Assembly: GCA_964493505.1 (NCBI GenBank)
Contig: CAZBNP010000018.1
Coordinates: forward strand, 1 to 64,000
Direction of reading: 5' to 3'
Length of the DNA: 64,000 bases
Origin: Chryseosolibacter sp964493505
GTDB taxonomy: Bacteria > Bacteroidota > Bacteroidia > Cytophagales > Cyclobacteriaceae
The notes under the pieces are model-generated. The model searched no databases and was not told the DNA's origin. It was given only the letters and a program-made list of their open reading frames with translations. The translations under genes and the position numbers were made by a program. Each line of letters begins with the position of its first letter. The first letter of the stretch is position 1. Of the stretch, positions 33,314 through 42,645 are shown one piece after another.

Positions 33314-34285
33314 TCACTGGGACCATTCGGTGGGTATCCGGTCCCATCGGTGAGCTTTCAGCTCGGTCATCAGTGCACGGTCGAGTTTTCTCCCATCGCT
33401 GGTACCGAGATTCGCTTCGACGTTTCTCAACTTCCTCATTCCGGGGATAATAGTATGTACATTGTCGTTGCCGAGAATGAAGCGCAAGGCCATTTCGGGC
33501 ATTGTCATTCCGGCGGGAATAAGCGGGCGAAGGGCGTCCGCGTGTTCAACGCTGCTGATCAGATTCTCGGGAACAAAGTAGGTAGACCGCCAGTCGTCCT
33601 TGGGGAAAGTCGTATCTTTTGTGAGTGTCCCGGTAAGCGTGCCTTCGTCAAAAGGGACGCGTGCGATAACGCCGATATTTAACTCGCGACAAAGGGGAAA
33701 GAGGTTATCATCCGGCGCCTGGTCGAAGATGTTGTAGATCACCTGTATCGTATCGATCAGCCCCGTCCGCAGAGTATCCAGCGCGTTGTCGGGTTCCCAG
33801 CGGTTAACGCTGACACCCATAAAACGGATTTTTCCGTCTTTTTTGAGCTTCTCCACGGCCTTCTTCCAATCGTCATGTCCGGCCCAGCTATCTTCCCAGA
33901 CATGAAACTGCTGCAGGTCGATGCAGTCGACATTGAGATTCTTAAGACTCTTTTCGGTGTATTCGATGATATGATGATAAGGGAAACAGTCTTCAAGTTT
34001 GTAATGCGGCTTGCTGGGCCACTGCAAGTTCTTAGGTGGGATCTTTGTGGCGTGGTAAAGCCTTTTGCCGGCATGGTGCCTGACCAGCTCGCCAAGAATT
34101 GCTTCACTTTTGCCCTGGCCGTAGCCCCATGCAGTGTCATAGAAATTGCAGCCCAGCGCCACTGAGCGATCCAGCGCTTTTTGGAGCTCATTGCTGTCAG
34201 TCCCCTGCCATCCGGCAAGGCCCCACATTCCGTATCCGATTTCGCTTACGTTAAGCTGCGTTCTGCCGAGTGTTCTGTATTGCAT
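33314..34285 (-). CDS. Aldo/keto reductase
   Basis: 323-residue TIM-barrel NADPH-dependent reductase. The catalytic tetrad is visible as Asp and Tyr in FYDTAWGYGQGKSE, Lys in YHATKIPP and His in LQQFHVWED. The C-terminal GMRKLRNVEANLGTSDGRKL block binds the NADPH phosphate. The start MQYRTLGRTQLNVSEIGYG is typical of the YajO/AKR-12-like branch. Physiological substrate unknown. Encoded 159 nt upstream of dnaK on the same strand. Confidence 0.92.
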   Translation of the reverse strand: MQYRTLGRTQLNVSEIGYGMWGLAGWQGTDSNELQKALDRSVALGCNFYDTAWGYGQGKSEAILGELVRHHAGKRLYHATKIPPKNLQWPSKPHYKLEDCFPYHHIIEYTEKSLKNLNVDCIDLQQFHVWEDSWAGHDDWKKAVEKLKKDGKIRFMGVSVNRWEPDNALDTLRTGLIDTIQVIYNIFDQAPDDNLFPLCRELNIGVIARVPFDEGTLTGTLTKDTTFPKDDWRSTYFVPENLISSVEHADALRPLIPAGMTMPEMALRFILGNDNVHTIIPGMRKLRNVEANLGTSDGRKLDRALMTELKAHRWDRIPTEWSQ

Positions 34286-34371
34286 GGCGTAATCTATACC
34301 AACTTTTTCGAATGTAGAAATCTGCGAATGTGAAGAAAGGATTCTTGTCAGAAAAGAAGCTTACATTTTAC

Positions 34372-34379
34372 TACTTTTG
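34372..34379 (+). promoter_or_regulatory. prfC promoter -7 element
   Basis: TACTTTTG, exact TAnnTTTG, 33 nt before the prfC start. A TTG at 34345-34347 is 24 nt upstream, longer than usual. Confidence 0.5.
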
Positions 34380-34412
34380 CAACCTTTGCCACCCCGCTGA
34401 CATGTTGAGAAT

Positions 34413-35990
34413 ATGACATTAGAAGAGGAAATAGATAAACGAAGGACTTTTGGTATCATCAGTCACCCTGACGCGGGCAAAACCACGCTCACGGAGAAGC
34501 TTTTGCTTTTCGGAGGAGCGATTCAAAAAGCGGGAGCCGTCAAATCGAGTAAGATCAAAGATCACGCGCGGTCCGACTGGATGGAGATCGAAAAGCAACG
34601 CGGTATATCTGTCGCTACTTCGGTGATGGGATTTAATTACAGGGATGTCAAAATCAATCTCCTCGATACGCCGGGCCACCAGGATTTTGCCGAAGATACA
34701 TACCGCACACTGACGGCCGTAGACAGTGTGATCATGGTCATTGATTGTGTTAAGGGGGTGGAGATCCAGACAGAAAAGTTGATGGAGGTTTGCCGGATGC
34801 GAAACACACCGGTGATCTGTTTCATCAACAAACTCGACCGGGAAGGCAGAGACCCGTTTGAGCTACTCGACGAAATTGAGGAAAAATTGAAGATCAAGGT
34901 GCGACCGCTTAGCTGGCCGATCAACATGGGCAAAGGCTTCAAAGGTGTGTACAGCCTTTATGGCAAGAGTCTCCATCTGTTTACGGCGAGCAAGACAACG
35001 GTTGAAGAGGGGATCGAAATCAAGGGTATTAACGACAGCACGCTCGAGGGCTATGTGGGTGAAAACAACGCGCGACAACTTCGCGCGGATATCGAACTGA
35101 TCGAGGGTGTGTACCCGGACTTTAGCGTGGAGGATTACCTCAATGGAAAAGTCGCTCCGGTGTTCTTTGGAAGTGCTGTCAATAACTTCGGGGTTAAAGA
35201 GCTGCTTGATACTTTTATTCGCATCGCCCCGCCGCCGGTGCCCAGGGAGACCTCGGTTCGTGTGGTAGCGCCCAACGAGGGGAAATTCACCGGTTTTGTA
35301 TTCAAGATCCATGCGAACATGGATCCGAAACACCGAAACAGGCTTGCTTTCCTCAGGGTATGTTCCGGCAAGTTTCAAAGGGGTAGCAATTATTTCCACG
35401 TGCGTCACGAAAAGTCTGTGAGGTTCTCTAATGCTACGGCCTTTATGGCGCAGGATAGGGAGACCGTTGAAGAAGCCTGGCCTGGCGACATCGTCGGCAT
35501 TTACGATACGGGTAACCTCAAAATAGGAGATACGCTGACGGAAGGCGAAAAGCTCACCTATACAGGGATACCGAGCTTCTCGCCTGAAATATTCAAGGAG
35601 GTGATCAACCTCGACGCGATGAAGACCAAACAACTCGAAAAAGGCTTGCTGCAACTAATGGAAGAAGGTGTAGCCCAGCTGTTTACATTCGAGCTGGGGA
35701 AGAAGAAAGTGGTGGGTGTGGTCGGAGCGCTGCAGTTTGAGGTGATCCAGTTCCGGCTGAAGAATGAATATGCGGCTACGGTTCAGTTTGCTCCACAGAA
35801 TATCTACAAGGCATGCTGGATCAGTAGTAAAGAGCCTGCGAAACTGGCTGAGTTCATCGACTCAAAACAGCGCCATATTGCGCGAGACCGGGATGACAAG
35901 CTCGTGTTCATGGCCGAATCAAGGGCGTGGTTGCAGATGGTTCAGGATAATTTTCCGGATATTGACTTTCATTTTACATCAGAGTTTTGA
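34413..35990 (+). CDS. prfC: Peptide chain release factor 3
   Basis: 525-residue translational GTPase that removes RF1/RF2 from the ribosome after termination. G1 is SHPDAGKTT (residues 17-25), the switch II block is DTPGHQDF, and the guanine-specific motif is NKLDREGRDP. The characteristic GAIQKAGAVKSSKIKDHARSDWM segment separates RF3 from EF-G. Full length. Followed after 66 nt by the RluA-type synthase on the same strand. Confidence 0.97.
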   Translation: MTLEEEIDKRRTFGIISHPDAGKTTLTEKLLLFGGAIQKAGAVKSSKIKDHARSDWMEIEKQRGISVATSVMGFNYRDVKINLLDTPGHQDFAEDTYRTLTAVDSVIMVIDCVKGVEIQTEKLMEVCRMRNTPVICFINKLDREGRDPFELLDEIEEKLKIKVRPLSWPINMGKGFKGVYSLYGKSLHLFTASKTTVEEGIEIKGINDSTLEGYVGENNARQLRADIELIEGVYPDFSVEDYLNGKVAPVFFGSAVNNFGVKELLDTFIRIAPPPVPRETSVRVVAPNEGKFTGFVFKIHANMDPKHRNRLAFLRVCSGKFQRGSNYFHVRHEKSVRFSNATAFMAQDRETVEEAWPGDIVGIYDTGNLKIGDTLTEGEKLTYTGIPSFSPEIFKEVINLDAMKTKQLEKGLLQLMEEGVAQLFTFELGKKKVVGVVGALQFEVIQFRLKNEYAATVQFAPQNIYKACWISSKEPAKLAEFIDSKQRHIARDRDDKLVFMAESRAWLQMVQDNFPDIDFHFTSEF

Positions 35991-36056
35991 CGTACCAGGC
36001 AGCCTTTGCCACAAGACCCTAAAAGACCGGACTATATTGCCTATTTTCGGCGCTAA

Positions 36057-36740
36057 ATGGAATCTTTTGAGGTCATTTATGAAGACAATCATCTCCTGGT
36101 TGTCAGCAAAGCCTCCGGGGTACTGGTACAGGGCGATATTTCCGGCGACAAGCCGCTTGTTGAAATGTGTAAGGAGTATATCGGGGAAAAATACCGGAAA
36201 CCCGGTGCCGTCTTCCTTGGTGTCGTTCACAGGATCGACCGGCCGGTAAGTGGCCTGGTCATTCTCGCACGGACGTCAAAAGCATTGGAGCGGATGAATG
36301 CTCTTTTCCGGGCGAACAAGATCCAGAAAACTTATTGGGCAATCGTGGAAGACAAGCCGCCTGGCGAAAAGGGTACGCTGCTTCACTGGCTGATCAAGGA
36401 CGAAAGAAAGAACAAAACTACAGCGTACTCCAGGGAAACGCCGGGGGCCTTGCGCTCGGAACTCTCCTACAAAGTGATTGCGCAAAAAGACCGCCGGTGG
36501 CTGCTGGAAGTTCATCCTGTTACGGGCCGACCCCATCAGATAAGAGTACAACTGGCCTCTATGGGCTGTCCTATCGCGGGCGATTTAAAATACGGAGCAC
36601 AGGCGGGTTTTCAGGACGGCAGTATTGCCCTGCATGCCAAGGGTCTCGAGTTTACCCATCCCGTCAGGAAAGAGAGTATGAGTCTCGCGGCGCCGTTGCC
36701 TGACAACACCCGGTGGGCCGCGTTTATGAATTTTGAATAA
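36057..36740 (+). CDS. RluA family pseudouridine synthase
   Basis: 227-residue enzyme that isomerises uridine to pseudouridine in rRNA or tRNA. The catalytic Asp is D61 in HRIDRPVSGLVILA, and the C-terminal VTGRPHQIRVQLASMGCPIAGDLKYGA block is typical. There is no N-terminal S4 domain, so it is a short RluA/TruC-like form. Target base cannot be assigned from sequence. The next gene begins 8 nt after its stop. Confidence 0.93.
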   Translation: MESFEVIYEDNHLLVVSKASGVLVQGDISGDKPLVEMCKEYIGEKYRKPGAVFLGVVHRIDRPVSGLVILARTSKALERMNALFRANKIQKTYWAIVEDKPPGEKGTLLHWLIKDERKNKTTAYSRETPGALRSELSYKVIAQKDRRWLLEVHPVTGRPHQIRVQLASMGCPIAGDLKYGAQAGFQDGSIALHAKGLEFTHPVRKESMSLAAPLPDNTRWAAFMNFE

Positions 36741-36748
36741 CTGAAGAA

Positions 36749-37060
36749 ATGAGCTGGATCGAGAAACTACGGGAGCGCTGGAAACTGGAAAACACCTGGC
36801 AGGTGATCATGGTTTTACTGACTTTCACGTGCACTGGATTTACCGTAATGTTTATTAAAAAGCCTATACTCTACTGGTTGGCGGGTGAAGGTGGCAATTC
36901 AACACTGGGCACTGTCTTGTATTACATTTTCGTTTTGCCGCTATACAATGTTATCCTGCTCGGCTATGGCTTTGTATTCGGCCAGTTCGCGTTCTTCTGG
37001 GAGTTCGAGAAGCGATTCATGAAGCGGATCTACTCGATGTTTCGCAGGGAGGAATCGTGA
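36749..37060 (+). CDS. Small membrane protein, probably DUF6787 family
   Basis: 103 residues. MSWIEKLRERWKLENTWQVI leads into a first hydrophobic segment (MVLLTFTCTGFTVMFI) and a second (VLYYIFVLPLYNVILLGYGFVFGQF), ending with the basic EFEKRFMKRIYSMFRREE. The RWKLEN start and the GQFAFFWEFEKR end resemble DUF6787 proteins as I remember them; function unknown. Encoded 8 nt after the pseudouridine synthase, probably in the prfC transcript, and convergent with atpC (24 nt apart). Confidence 0.7.
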   Translation: MSWIEKLRERWKLENTWQVIMVLLTFTCTGFTVMFIKKPILYWLAGEGGNSTLGTVLYYIFVLPLYNVILLGYGFVFGQFAFFWEFEKRFMKRIYSMFRREES

Positions 37061-37084
37061 AGCCGGTAGTTGGCGGGAGGAGGA

Positions 37085-37333
37085 TTAATTGGGGACGATG
37101 CCGTCTGCCAGAAGTACTACTTTGTTTTGCATTACTTCGACAACACCTCCGGTGATCTTCAGACTGTTCTTCAGATCTTTCGACTTGTACTCCACGAGAC
37201 CTTCCTTGAGGAGGCTGATTAAAGGAGCGTGATTGTCCATAATTTGAAACGAACCATCGGCGCCGGGGAACGTTGCGATCGTTACGTCACCCTCGAAAAC
37301 CTTGTGCTCAGGTGTAAGTATCTCCAGAAACAT
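37085..37333 (-). CDS. atpC: ATP synthase F1 epsilon subunit (short form)
   Basis: 82-residue epsilon. Only the N-terminal beta-sandwich is present: MFLEILTPEHKVFEGDV, ATFPGADGSFQIMDNHAPLISLL, GGVVEVMQNKVVLLADG. The C-terminal helical hairpin, which in E. coli (139 residues) blocks rotation, is missing. Short epsilon is usual in Bacteroidetes. Follows atpD by 31 nt. Confidence 0.93.
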   Translation of the reverse strand: MFLEILTPEHKVFEGDVTIATFPGADGSFQIMDNHAPLISLLKEGLVEYKSKDLKNSLKITGGVVEVMQNKVVLLADGIVPN

Positions 37334-37364
37334 CTGTCTTCAGTTAAGTCGCGTGTCAGTCATG

Positions 37365-38876
37365 TTATGCCCGGCTTGCTTCAGCCATCATTTTCTCTCC
37401 TTTTTCAATAGCCTGCTGGATATTTCCTACCAGGTTGAATGCCATTTCGGGGAGGTGATCGTATTTACCATCCATGATTGCGTTGAAGTCGCGGATCGTG
37501 TCTTTGATATCCACGAGCACGCCTTTGAGTCCTGTGAAAGCTTCAGCAACGTGGAACGGCTGCGACAGGAATCGCTGAACCCTTCGGGCGCGGTGTACAA
37601 CCTGTTTGTCTTCGTCAGACAATTCGTCCATACCGAGGATAGCAATGATATCCTGCAATTCCTTGTATCGTTGAAGAATGTTCTTGACGCGCTGAGCGCA
37701 GTTATAATGTTCTTCGCCTACGATTTCAGGGCGGAGGATGCGGGATGTGGAGTCAAGCGGGTCTACCGCGGGATAGATTCCGAGTTCGGAGATCTTCCGG
37801 CTTAACACCGTTGTCGCATCAAGGTGAGCGAAGGTTGTTGCCGGTGCGGGGTCGGTAAGGTCATCGGCAGGTACATACACAGCCTGTACGGATGTAATCG
37901 AACCGTTCTTGGTAGAGGTGATCCGTTCTTGCATAGCTCCCATTTCAGTGGCGAGTGTGGGTTGATAACCCACCGCGGAGGGCATACGTCCGAGAAGGGC
38001 GGATACTTCAGAGCCTGCCTGCGTAAAACGGAAAATATTGTCGATAAAGAAGAGGATGTCGCGGCCTTTGCCCTGGCCGTCACCATCGCGGAAATATTCT
38101 GCCACGGTAAGACCGGAAAGCGCTACCCGGGCGCGGGCGCCCGGAGGCTCGTTCATTTGTCCGAAGACGAATGTTGCTTTTGATTCTTTCAGATCTTCTT
38201 CGCTGACCTTGGAAAGGTCCCATCCGCCTGCGTGCAGTGAGTTGATGAAATTTTCACCGTAATTGACAATGCCTGCCTCGATCATTTCGCGCAGCAGGTC
38301 GTTTCCTTCACGAGTTCTTTCGCCTACACCCGCAAATACAGAGAGACCGGAGTAAGCTTTTGCAATATTGTTGATAAGCTCCTGGATCAAAACCGTTTTT
38401 CCCACACCGGCACCACCGAACAATCCGATCTTTCCACCTTTTGAGTAGGGCTCGATCAGGTCGATAACCTTGATTCCGGTATAAAGTACTTCCGTTGACG
38501 TAGACAGATCCTCAAAAGCGGGAGCATTTCGGTGGATTGGAAGTGATTTATCTCCTTTTGGCTGCTTGAGACCGTCAATGGCTTCTCCTATGACATTAAA
38601 GAGACGGCCTTTGATATCGTCGCCGACCGGCATGGTGATGGGCCTTCCGGTGTCGGTTACTGGCATACCACGCACAAGCCCTTCGGTTCCCTCCATGGAG
38701 ATTGTCCTGACGCGGCCTTCGCCGAGGTGCTGCTGCGTCTCCAGCACCACTTTGGTGCCATCGCCCTTCATTACAACCAAAGAATCCAGGATATTAGGCA
38801 GTTTTGCGCCTTCGCTGTCAAAAGCGACGTCCACAACCGGGCCGATAACCTGCGTGATCTTTCCAATATTTGCCAT
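37365..38876 (-). CDS. atpD: ATP synthase F1 beta subunit
   Basis: 503-residue catalytic subunit. Walker A is GGAGVGKT at residues 154-161 (K160). GERTREGNDL with the catalytic Glu, the DELSEED-type loop DELSDEDKQVV and the ALLGRMPSAVGYQPTLATEMG block are present. The other F1Fo genes are not here; a separate atpD-atpC unit is typical of this phylum. It has one of the best promoters in the window (38936-38966), and a 17-nt palindrome lies at the expected transcript start (38913-38929). Confidence 0.98.
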   Translation of the reverse strand: MANIGKITQVIGPVVDVAFDSEGAKLPNILDSLVVMKGDGTKVVLETQQHLGEGRVRTISMEGTEGLVRGMPVTDTGRPITMPVGDDIKGRLFNVIGEAIDGLKQPKGDKSLPIHRNAPAFEDLSTSTEVLYTGIKVIDLIEPYSKGGKIGLFGGAGVGKTVLIQELINNIAKAYSGLSVFAGVGERTREGNDLLREMIEAGIVNYGENFINSLHAGGWDLSKVSEEDLKESKATFVFGQMNEPPGARARVALSGLTVAEYFRDGDGQGKGRDILFFIDNIFRFTQAGSEVSALLGRMPSAVGYQPTLATEMGAMQERITSTKNGSITSVQAVYVPADDLTDPAPATTFAHLDATTVLSRKISELGIYPAVDPLDSTSRILRPEIVGEEHYNCAQRVKNILQRYKELQDIIAILGMDELSDEDKQVVHRARRVQRFLSQPFHVAEAFTGLKGVLVDIKDTIRDFNAIMDGKYDHLPEMAFNLVGNIQQAIEKGEKMMAEASRA

Positions 38877-38912
38877 TACTAACGTTTTTATAAATGGATC
38901 TGAAAATTCGGC

Positions 38913-38929
38913 CTTGCCGGTCCGGCAAG
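38913..38929. promoter_or_regulatory. Perfect palindrome at the atpD transcript start
   Basis: CTTGCCGGTCCGGCAAG: 8-bp arms around one base. It lies 7 nt downstream of the -7 element and about 37 nt before the atpD start, so it can be an operator or a stable 5' hairpin in the mRNA. Confidence 0.55.
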
Positions 38930-38935
38930 ACGGCG

Positions 38936-38966
38936 CAAAAGTAGCCTTTTGACTACGAAGTACAAA
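38936..38966 (-). promoter_or_regulatory. atpDC promoter
   Basis: Minus-strand TTTG (38963-38966), 19-nt spacer, TACTTTTG (38936-38943): complete match to the Bacteroidetes consensus. Predicted leader about 50 nt. Confidence 0.85.
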
Positions 38967-39003
38967 GGAGGAAATTCAGATTTATTGATGAGAGGTGGCC
39001 GGG

Positions 39004-40245
39004 TCAGACCTCGGCCGGCGGAGCGGCGTTCAGCGCTATGCGAAAGGTGGTTCCCAGGTTCTCTTCCGACGACTTTACGAATATTTTGCCATCGTGGTAG
39101 GTTTCAATAATCCGCTTCGCCAACGCCAGACCCAGCCCCCAACCGCGCTTTTTGGTGGTAAATCCGGTGTTGAAGATCATGGCAATCTTGGAACGCGGAA
39201 TACCCTTGCCGGTGTCGCTAACGTCGATAAATACTTTCCCTTCACTGCCCCTCAAAATTTTAATGGCGATAGTACCTGACGCCCCCATCGCGTCGACACC
39301 GTTCTTGCAAAGGTTTTCGATAACCCATTCAAACAGGGGGGCGTGCACCATCGCCTGAATGTTGTCCGACAGCGTAAACACTTCGATCTTAATGCGCGAA
39401 GAGATGCGAGGCTGCAGATAGGTGACCACATTGGTGATCAGTCCGACGATATTCTCGCGTTTTAGCGTAGGAATGGAGCCTATACTGGAGAATCTTTCGG
39501 TAACGACTTTCAGCTTCTGGATATCTTTTTCGAGCTCATCCGCCATTTCCCGTTTCTGGGCGTCGGGATCTTCCCTGATCACTTCCACCCATGCCATCAG
39601 CGACGACAGCGGTGTGCCTAGTTGATGAGCCGTTTCTTTTGCCAGCCCGACCCAGACGCGGTTCTGCTCGGCGGCTTTTGAATAGTTGAACGCGAGATAG
39701 CTGATAAAACCAAAGATGGCGATCACCGTAAGCTGGATATAGGGGTAAGCAAGGAGCTGGGTAAGTAAGGAGGAGTTGCGATAATACACCTTCTGCGTCC
39801 CGAAGACTTCATCTGTGTTCGGATCTTTCAGCGTAATGATAATGGGTTCGTAAGTATCCGCCATCGATTTGAGTTCCTTTGCCAGGTGTTGCTGGATTGC
39901 GACTTGCGACCGGCCTGAGTCAATATTGATATTTCGGAAATCCATGACCCGGTTGTTCTCATCCACGAGGATGGTAGGGATGGAGTTGTTCTTGTAAACA
40001 ATCTCTTCGGATACAAAGAGAATGTTGCTGTTAGGACTTTCGTTGAAAGTGTATTCAATGGCACGGGCGAACAGCTGGACTTGCTGCCGCTCGCGGTTCT
40101 TTAGCTGGTCTACGAGAACGTTGGTGTAATAGATCGACCCTACGCTGATAAGGAACGAAACGGCCAGCACAATCCACTTAAGAAGTGGGTTGTGTCCATG
40201 GAAATCGCTGGTGGGTATCGAACTTCTTTTGGCCATGAATGACAA
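39004..40245 (-). CDS. Membrane sensor histidine kinase
   Basis: 413 residues. Transmembrane segment 1 is at about 22-40 (LKWIVLAVSFLISVGSIYY). A periplasmic sensor region (45-165) has a PAS-like core (SIPTILVDENNRVMDFRNI). Transmembrane 2 is at about 168-188 (YPYIQLTVIAIFGFISYLAF). Without a HAMP domain it goes straight to the H-box, with phospho-acceptor H207 in AKETAHQLGTPLSSL. The N-box lies near VIENLCKNGVDAMG, and the G-box is DTGKGIP. No response regulator is adjacent. The signal is unknown. The family is common in Bacteroidetes. Confidence 0.92.
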   Translation of the reverse strand: MSFMAKRSSIPTSDFHGHNPLLKWIVLAVSFLISVGSIYYTNVLVDQLKNRERQQVQLFARAIEYTFNESPNSNILFVSEEIVYKNNSIPTILVDENNRVMDFRNINIDSGRSQVAIQQHLAKELKSMADTYEPIIITLKDPNTDEVFGTQKVYYRNSSLLTQLLAYPYIQLTVIAIFGFISYLAFNYSKAAEQNRVWVGLAKETAHQLGTPLSSLMAWVEVIREDPDAQKREMADELEKDIQKLKVVTERFSSIGSIPTLKRENIVGLITNVVTYLQPRISSRIKIEVFTLSDNIQAMVHAPLFEWVIENLCKNGVDAMGASGTIAIKILRGSEGKVFIDVSDTGKGIPRSKIAMIFNTGFTTKKRGWGLGLALAKRIIETYHDGKIFVKSSEENLGTTFRIALNAAPPAEV

Positions 40246-40305
40246 TATAGCGCAAAGATGCGAAAGAGCCGGCGCGTATTTTACAGCAAAGCTCGCCGCC
40301 CGATC

Positions 40306-41640
40306 CTACTGCTTCATCAAAAACCATTTTGCAAGTACCTTATAATTGATCTTCGTACCGTGCATCAAAATACCTACGCGATAGATGCGTGCGGCAATCC
40401 AGGTTGTGAAAATGAAACCAGCGATGAGGAGGGCTTGTGAGAGTAACAGTTGCCAGAGAGGAACACCAAAACCCAGTCGTCCCATCATTGCTATCGGCGA
40501 CGTAAAGGGTATGATAGAAAACCAGAAACTCGCCGAGCTATGAGGGTCATTCAGGATGAACATGAACAATCCGAAATAGGCGATAATCAACGGGATGGTT
40601 ATTGGAAACGTAAATTGCTGTGCCTCCTGTTGCGAGTCTACCGCCGACCCAACGGCGGCAAACAACGCTCCATAAAGCAGATAGCCTCCAAAGAAAAAGA
40701 ATGCAAAGTTGAAGATTATCGAAGCAATCGGAATCTGATTGTAAGACGTCAGTATCAGTTGCTGGACCTTGTTCTGTTGTGCATTGGCCGCTGCCGCCGA
40801 CTCTTCGTCATAATGCATCTGCTGTGTGACCTGGTCCATAGCCTGTTTCTGAGGCATGGTTACACCAAACAGCGATAACGTGGCGGTCGACAAAACAGTT
40901 ATCAAAACCACCCAAATCGCAAACTGTAACAACCCTACAGCGGCAATGCCCAGTATCTTTCCCATCATGAGCTGGAAAGGTCTGACAGACGACAATAGCA
41001 CCTCGACGATCTTGCTGGTTTTCTCCTCAATAACACCGAGCATGATCTGCATTCCGTAAATGAGAACAAACATGTAGATCAGCATACCGAGAATAAACCC
41101 AAGGACATACAGTATACCCGTGTTGCTTTCCTTCTCTTCACCCGTCTCTGACAGGTTGATGTTGTTGAGTGAAATATTCGTTCGGAGGCTGCTGAGTGTC
41201 GCTTTGTCAATATTGTATTGTTCTAGCTTCAGGTCCTGAATGCGATTTTCAATCAGACCTTCCAGGTCTTCAATCTTTCTGATACTCGGATTCTCCTTTG
41301 TGTAGAGCGATATTCCCTGGGGGTCTGAGAGTTCGATTTCAGGAATATACAGCAACGCGTAGTCGTGGGATTTGTTGAAGTTCTCCTTGGCCTTTTCCAG
41401 GTCATCTGAAGTTTTGATAAACTCGTACTTGTTGCTGTTCTCAAAATCGAATTTACCGCTGACGTCAACGACCCGTATTTTTTCTACAACGGCTCCTTCT
41501 TCCTGCTTCAACATCACATAAGCCATACCGCCGACGATTGCGGGGAATATCAGGGGTATCAGGATTGTTGCTATCAGAAACGATTTTTTCTGAACGCGAT
41601 TGAGAAATTCCCGACAAAAAATCAACCATACCTTATTCAT
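40306..41640 (-). CDS. ABC-2 type transporter permease (NatB-like)
   Basis: 444 residues. An N-terminal transmembrane helix (KKSFLIATILIPLIFPAIVGGMAYVML) is followed by a long extracytoplasmic domain (about 45-170), then a cluster of five or six helices (ILGFILGMLIYMFVLIYGMQIML, LLQFAIWVVLITVLS, IIFNFAFFFFGGYLLYGALFAA and others). This layout is that of NatB-type Na+/drug exporter permeases. It overlaps the ATPase gene by 8 nt. Substrate not predictable. Confidence 0.88.
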   Translation of the reverse strand: MNKVWLIFCREFLNRVQKKSFLIATILIPLIFPAIVGGMAYVMLKQEEGAVVEKIRVVDVSGKFDFENSNKYEFIKTSDDLEKAKENFNKSHDYALLYIPEIELSDPQGISLYTKENPSIRKIEDLEGLIENRIQDLKLEQYNIDKATLSSLRTNISLNNINLSETGEEKESNTGILYVLGFILGMLIYMFVLIYGMQIMLGVIEEKTSKIVEVLLSSVRPFQLMMGKILGIAAVGLLQFAIWVVLITVLSTATLSLFGVTMPQKQAMDQVTQQMHYDEESAAAANAQQNKVQQLILTSYNQIPIASIIFNFAFFFFGGYLLYGALFAAVGSAVDSQQEAQQFTFPITIPLIIAYFGLFMFILNDPHSSASFWFSIIPFTSPIAMMGRLGFGVPLWQLLLSQALLIAGFIFTTWIAARIYRVGILMHGTKINYKVLAKWFLMKQ

Positions 41641-42547
41641 GATCGCCTCCTTTCACCAGCGTTATGAAAATCTCGCCCATCGTGGGCACTTTCTCAATGA
41701 AACTATGCACCTCTGTGAGTTGTGTGAGGTCACCGATGAGTTGGTTGGGACTCAGATCACTTTTCATATGAATGGTCGATCTGTAGAAATCATCTTCGAC
41801 CGGTTTTTGGTCACGCAGATCATAGGCTCCGTGGTTTAGTGTAAAAGCCCCCTTGTGCTCAACCAAAAAGGTATTGGTGCGGTACTGAGCCTTCACTTCC
41901 TTCTTTGAACCCTCCAGTATCTTTTTGCTTTTGTCTATCAATACGATATGATCGCAGAGGTTTTCTACTGTTTCCATACGGTGGGTGGAGAAGATGATGG
42001 TACTGCCATTCTCCTTTAAAGCATGGATCTCGTCTGTGATGAGTTGGGCGTTAACAGGATCGAAGCCGGAGAACGGTTCGTCCAGGATAATCAGTTTTGG
42101 TTCGTGCATCACTGTGCTGATGAACTGGACTTTTTGCGCCATACCCTTACTCAGGTCTTCGACTTTCTTATTCCACCAGTCTGTTATTTCAAATTTTTTT
42201 ATCCAGCGCTTGCTGCGCGCGACAGCGTCGGCGCGGCTTAGCCCTTTAAGCCTCGCGAGATAGATGAGCTGATCGCCGACTTTGAGTTTCTTATACAGTC
42301 CGCGTTCTTCGGGAAGGTATCCGATCATGGCGATATGTTTCTCCTGAAGCTTTTCTCCGAAGATTGTGATCTCGCCTTTGTCGGCATTGATGATCTGGTT
42401 GATAATTCGGATGAGGGTGGTTTTGCCGGCACCGTTTGGCCCGAGCAATCCGAATATGGTCTGTTGAGGAACAGCGAGACTTATATCGTCGAGTGCCAGG
42501 TGATTTGTGTACCGCTTGGTCACTCCGCTTGTAATTAAAGCTTCCAC
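41633..42547 (-). CDS. ABC transporter ATP-binding protein (NatA-like)
   Basis: 304 residues. Walker A GPNGAGKTT (36-44), a signature LSKGMAQKVQF (a variant of LSGGQ in which Lys replaces the first Gly, usual for NatA-type ATPases), Walker B LIILDEPFSGFD and H-loop STHRME. The C-terminal 80 residues are a DUF4162-like regulatory tail. It forms an exporter with the overlapping permease gene. Confidence 0.92.
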   Translation of the reverse strand: MEALITSGVTKRYTNHLALDDISLAVPQQTIFGLLGPNGAGKTTLIRIINQIINADKGEITIFGEKLQEKHIAMIGYLPEERGLYKKLKVGDQLIYLARLKGLSRADAVARSKRWIKKFEITDWWNKKVEDLSKGMAQKVQFISTVMHEPKLIILDEPFSGFDPVNAQLITDEIHALKENGSTIIFSTHRMETVENLCDHIVLIDKSKKILEGSKKEVKAQYRTNTFLVEHKGAFTLNHGAYDLRDQKPVEDDFYRSTIHMKSDLSPNQLIGDLTQLTEVHSFIEKVPTMGEIFITLVKGGDHE

Positions 42548-42645
42548 GAGAGTTGGTTAATGGCTTTTTTGCTGTAAGATAAATACTAATTACGATTCGG
42601 GAAATCAATCCGGAGAAAAGGTGGACGAGATATTGGGGAGAGTTG

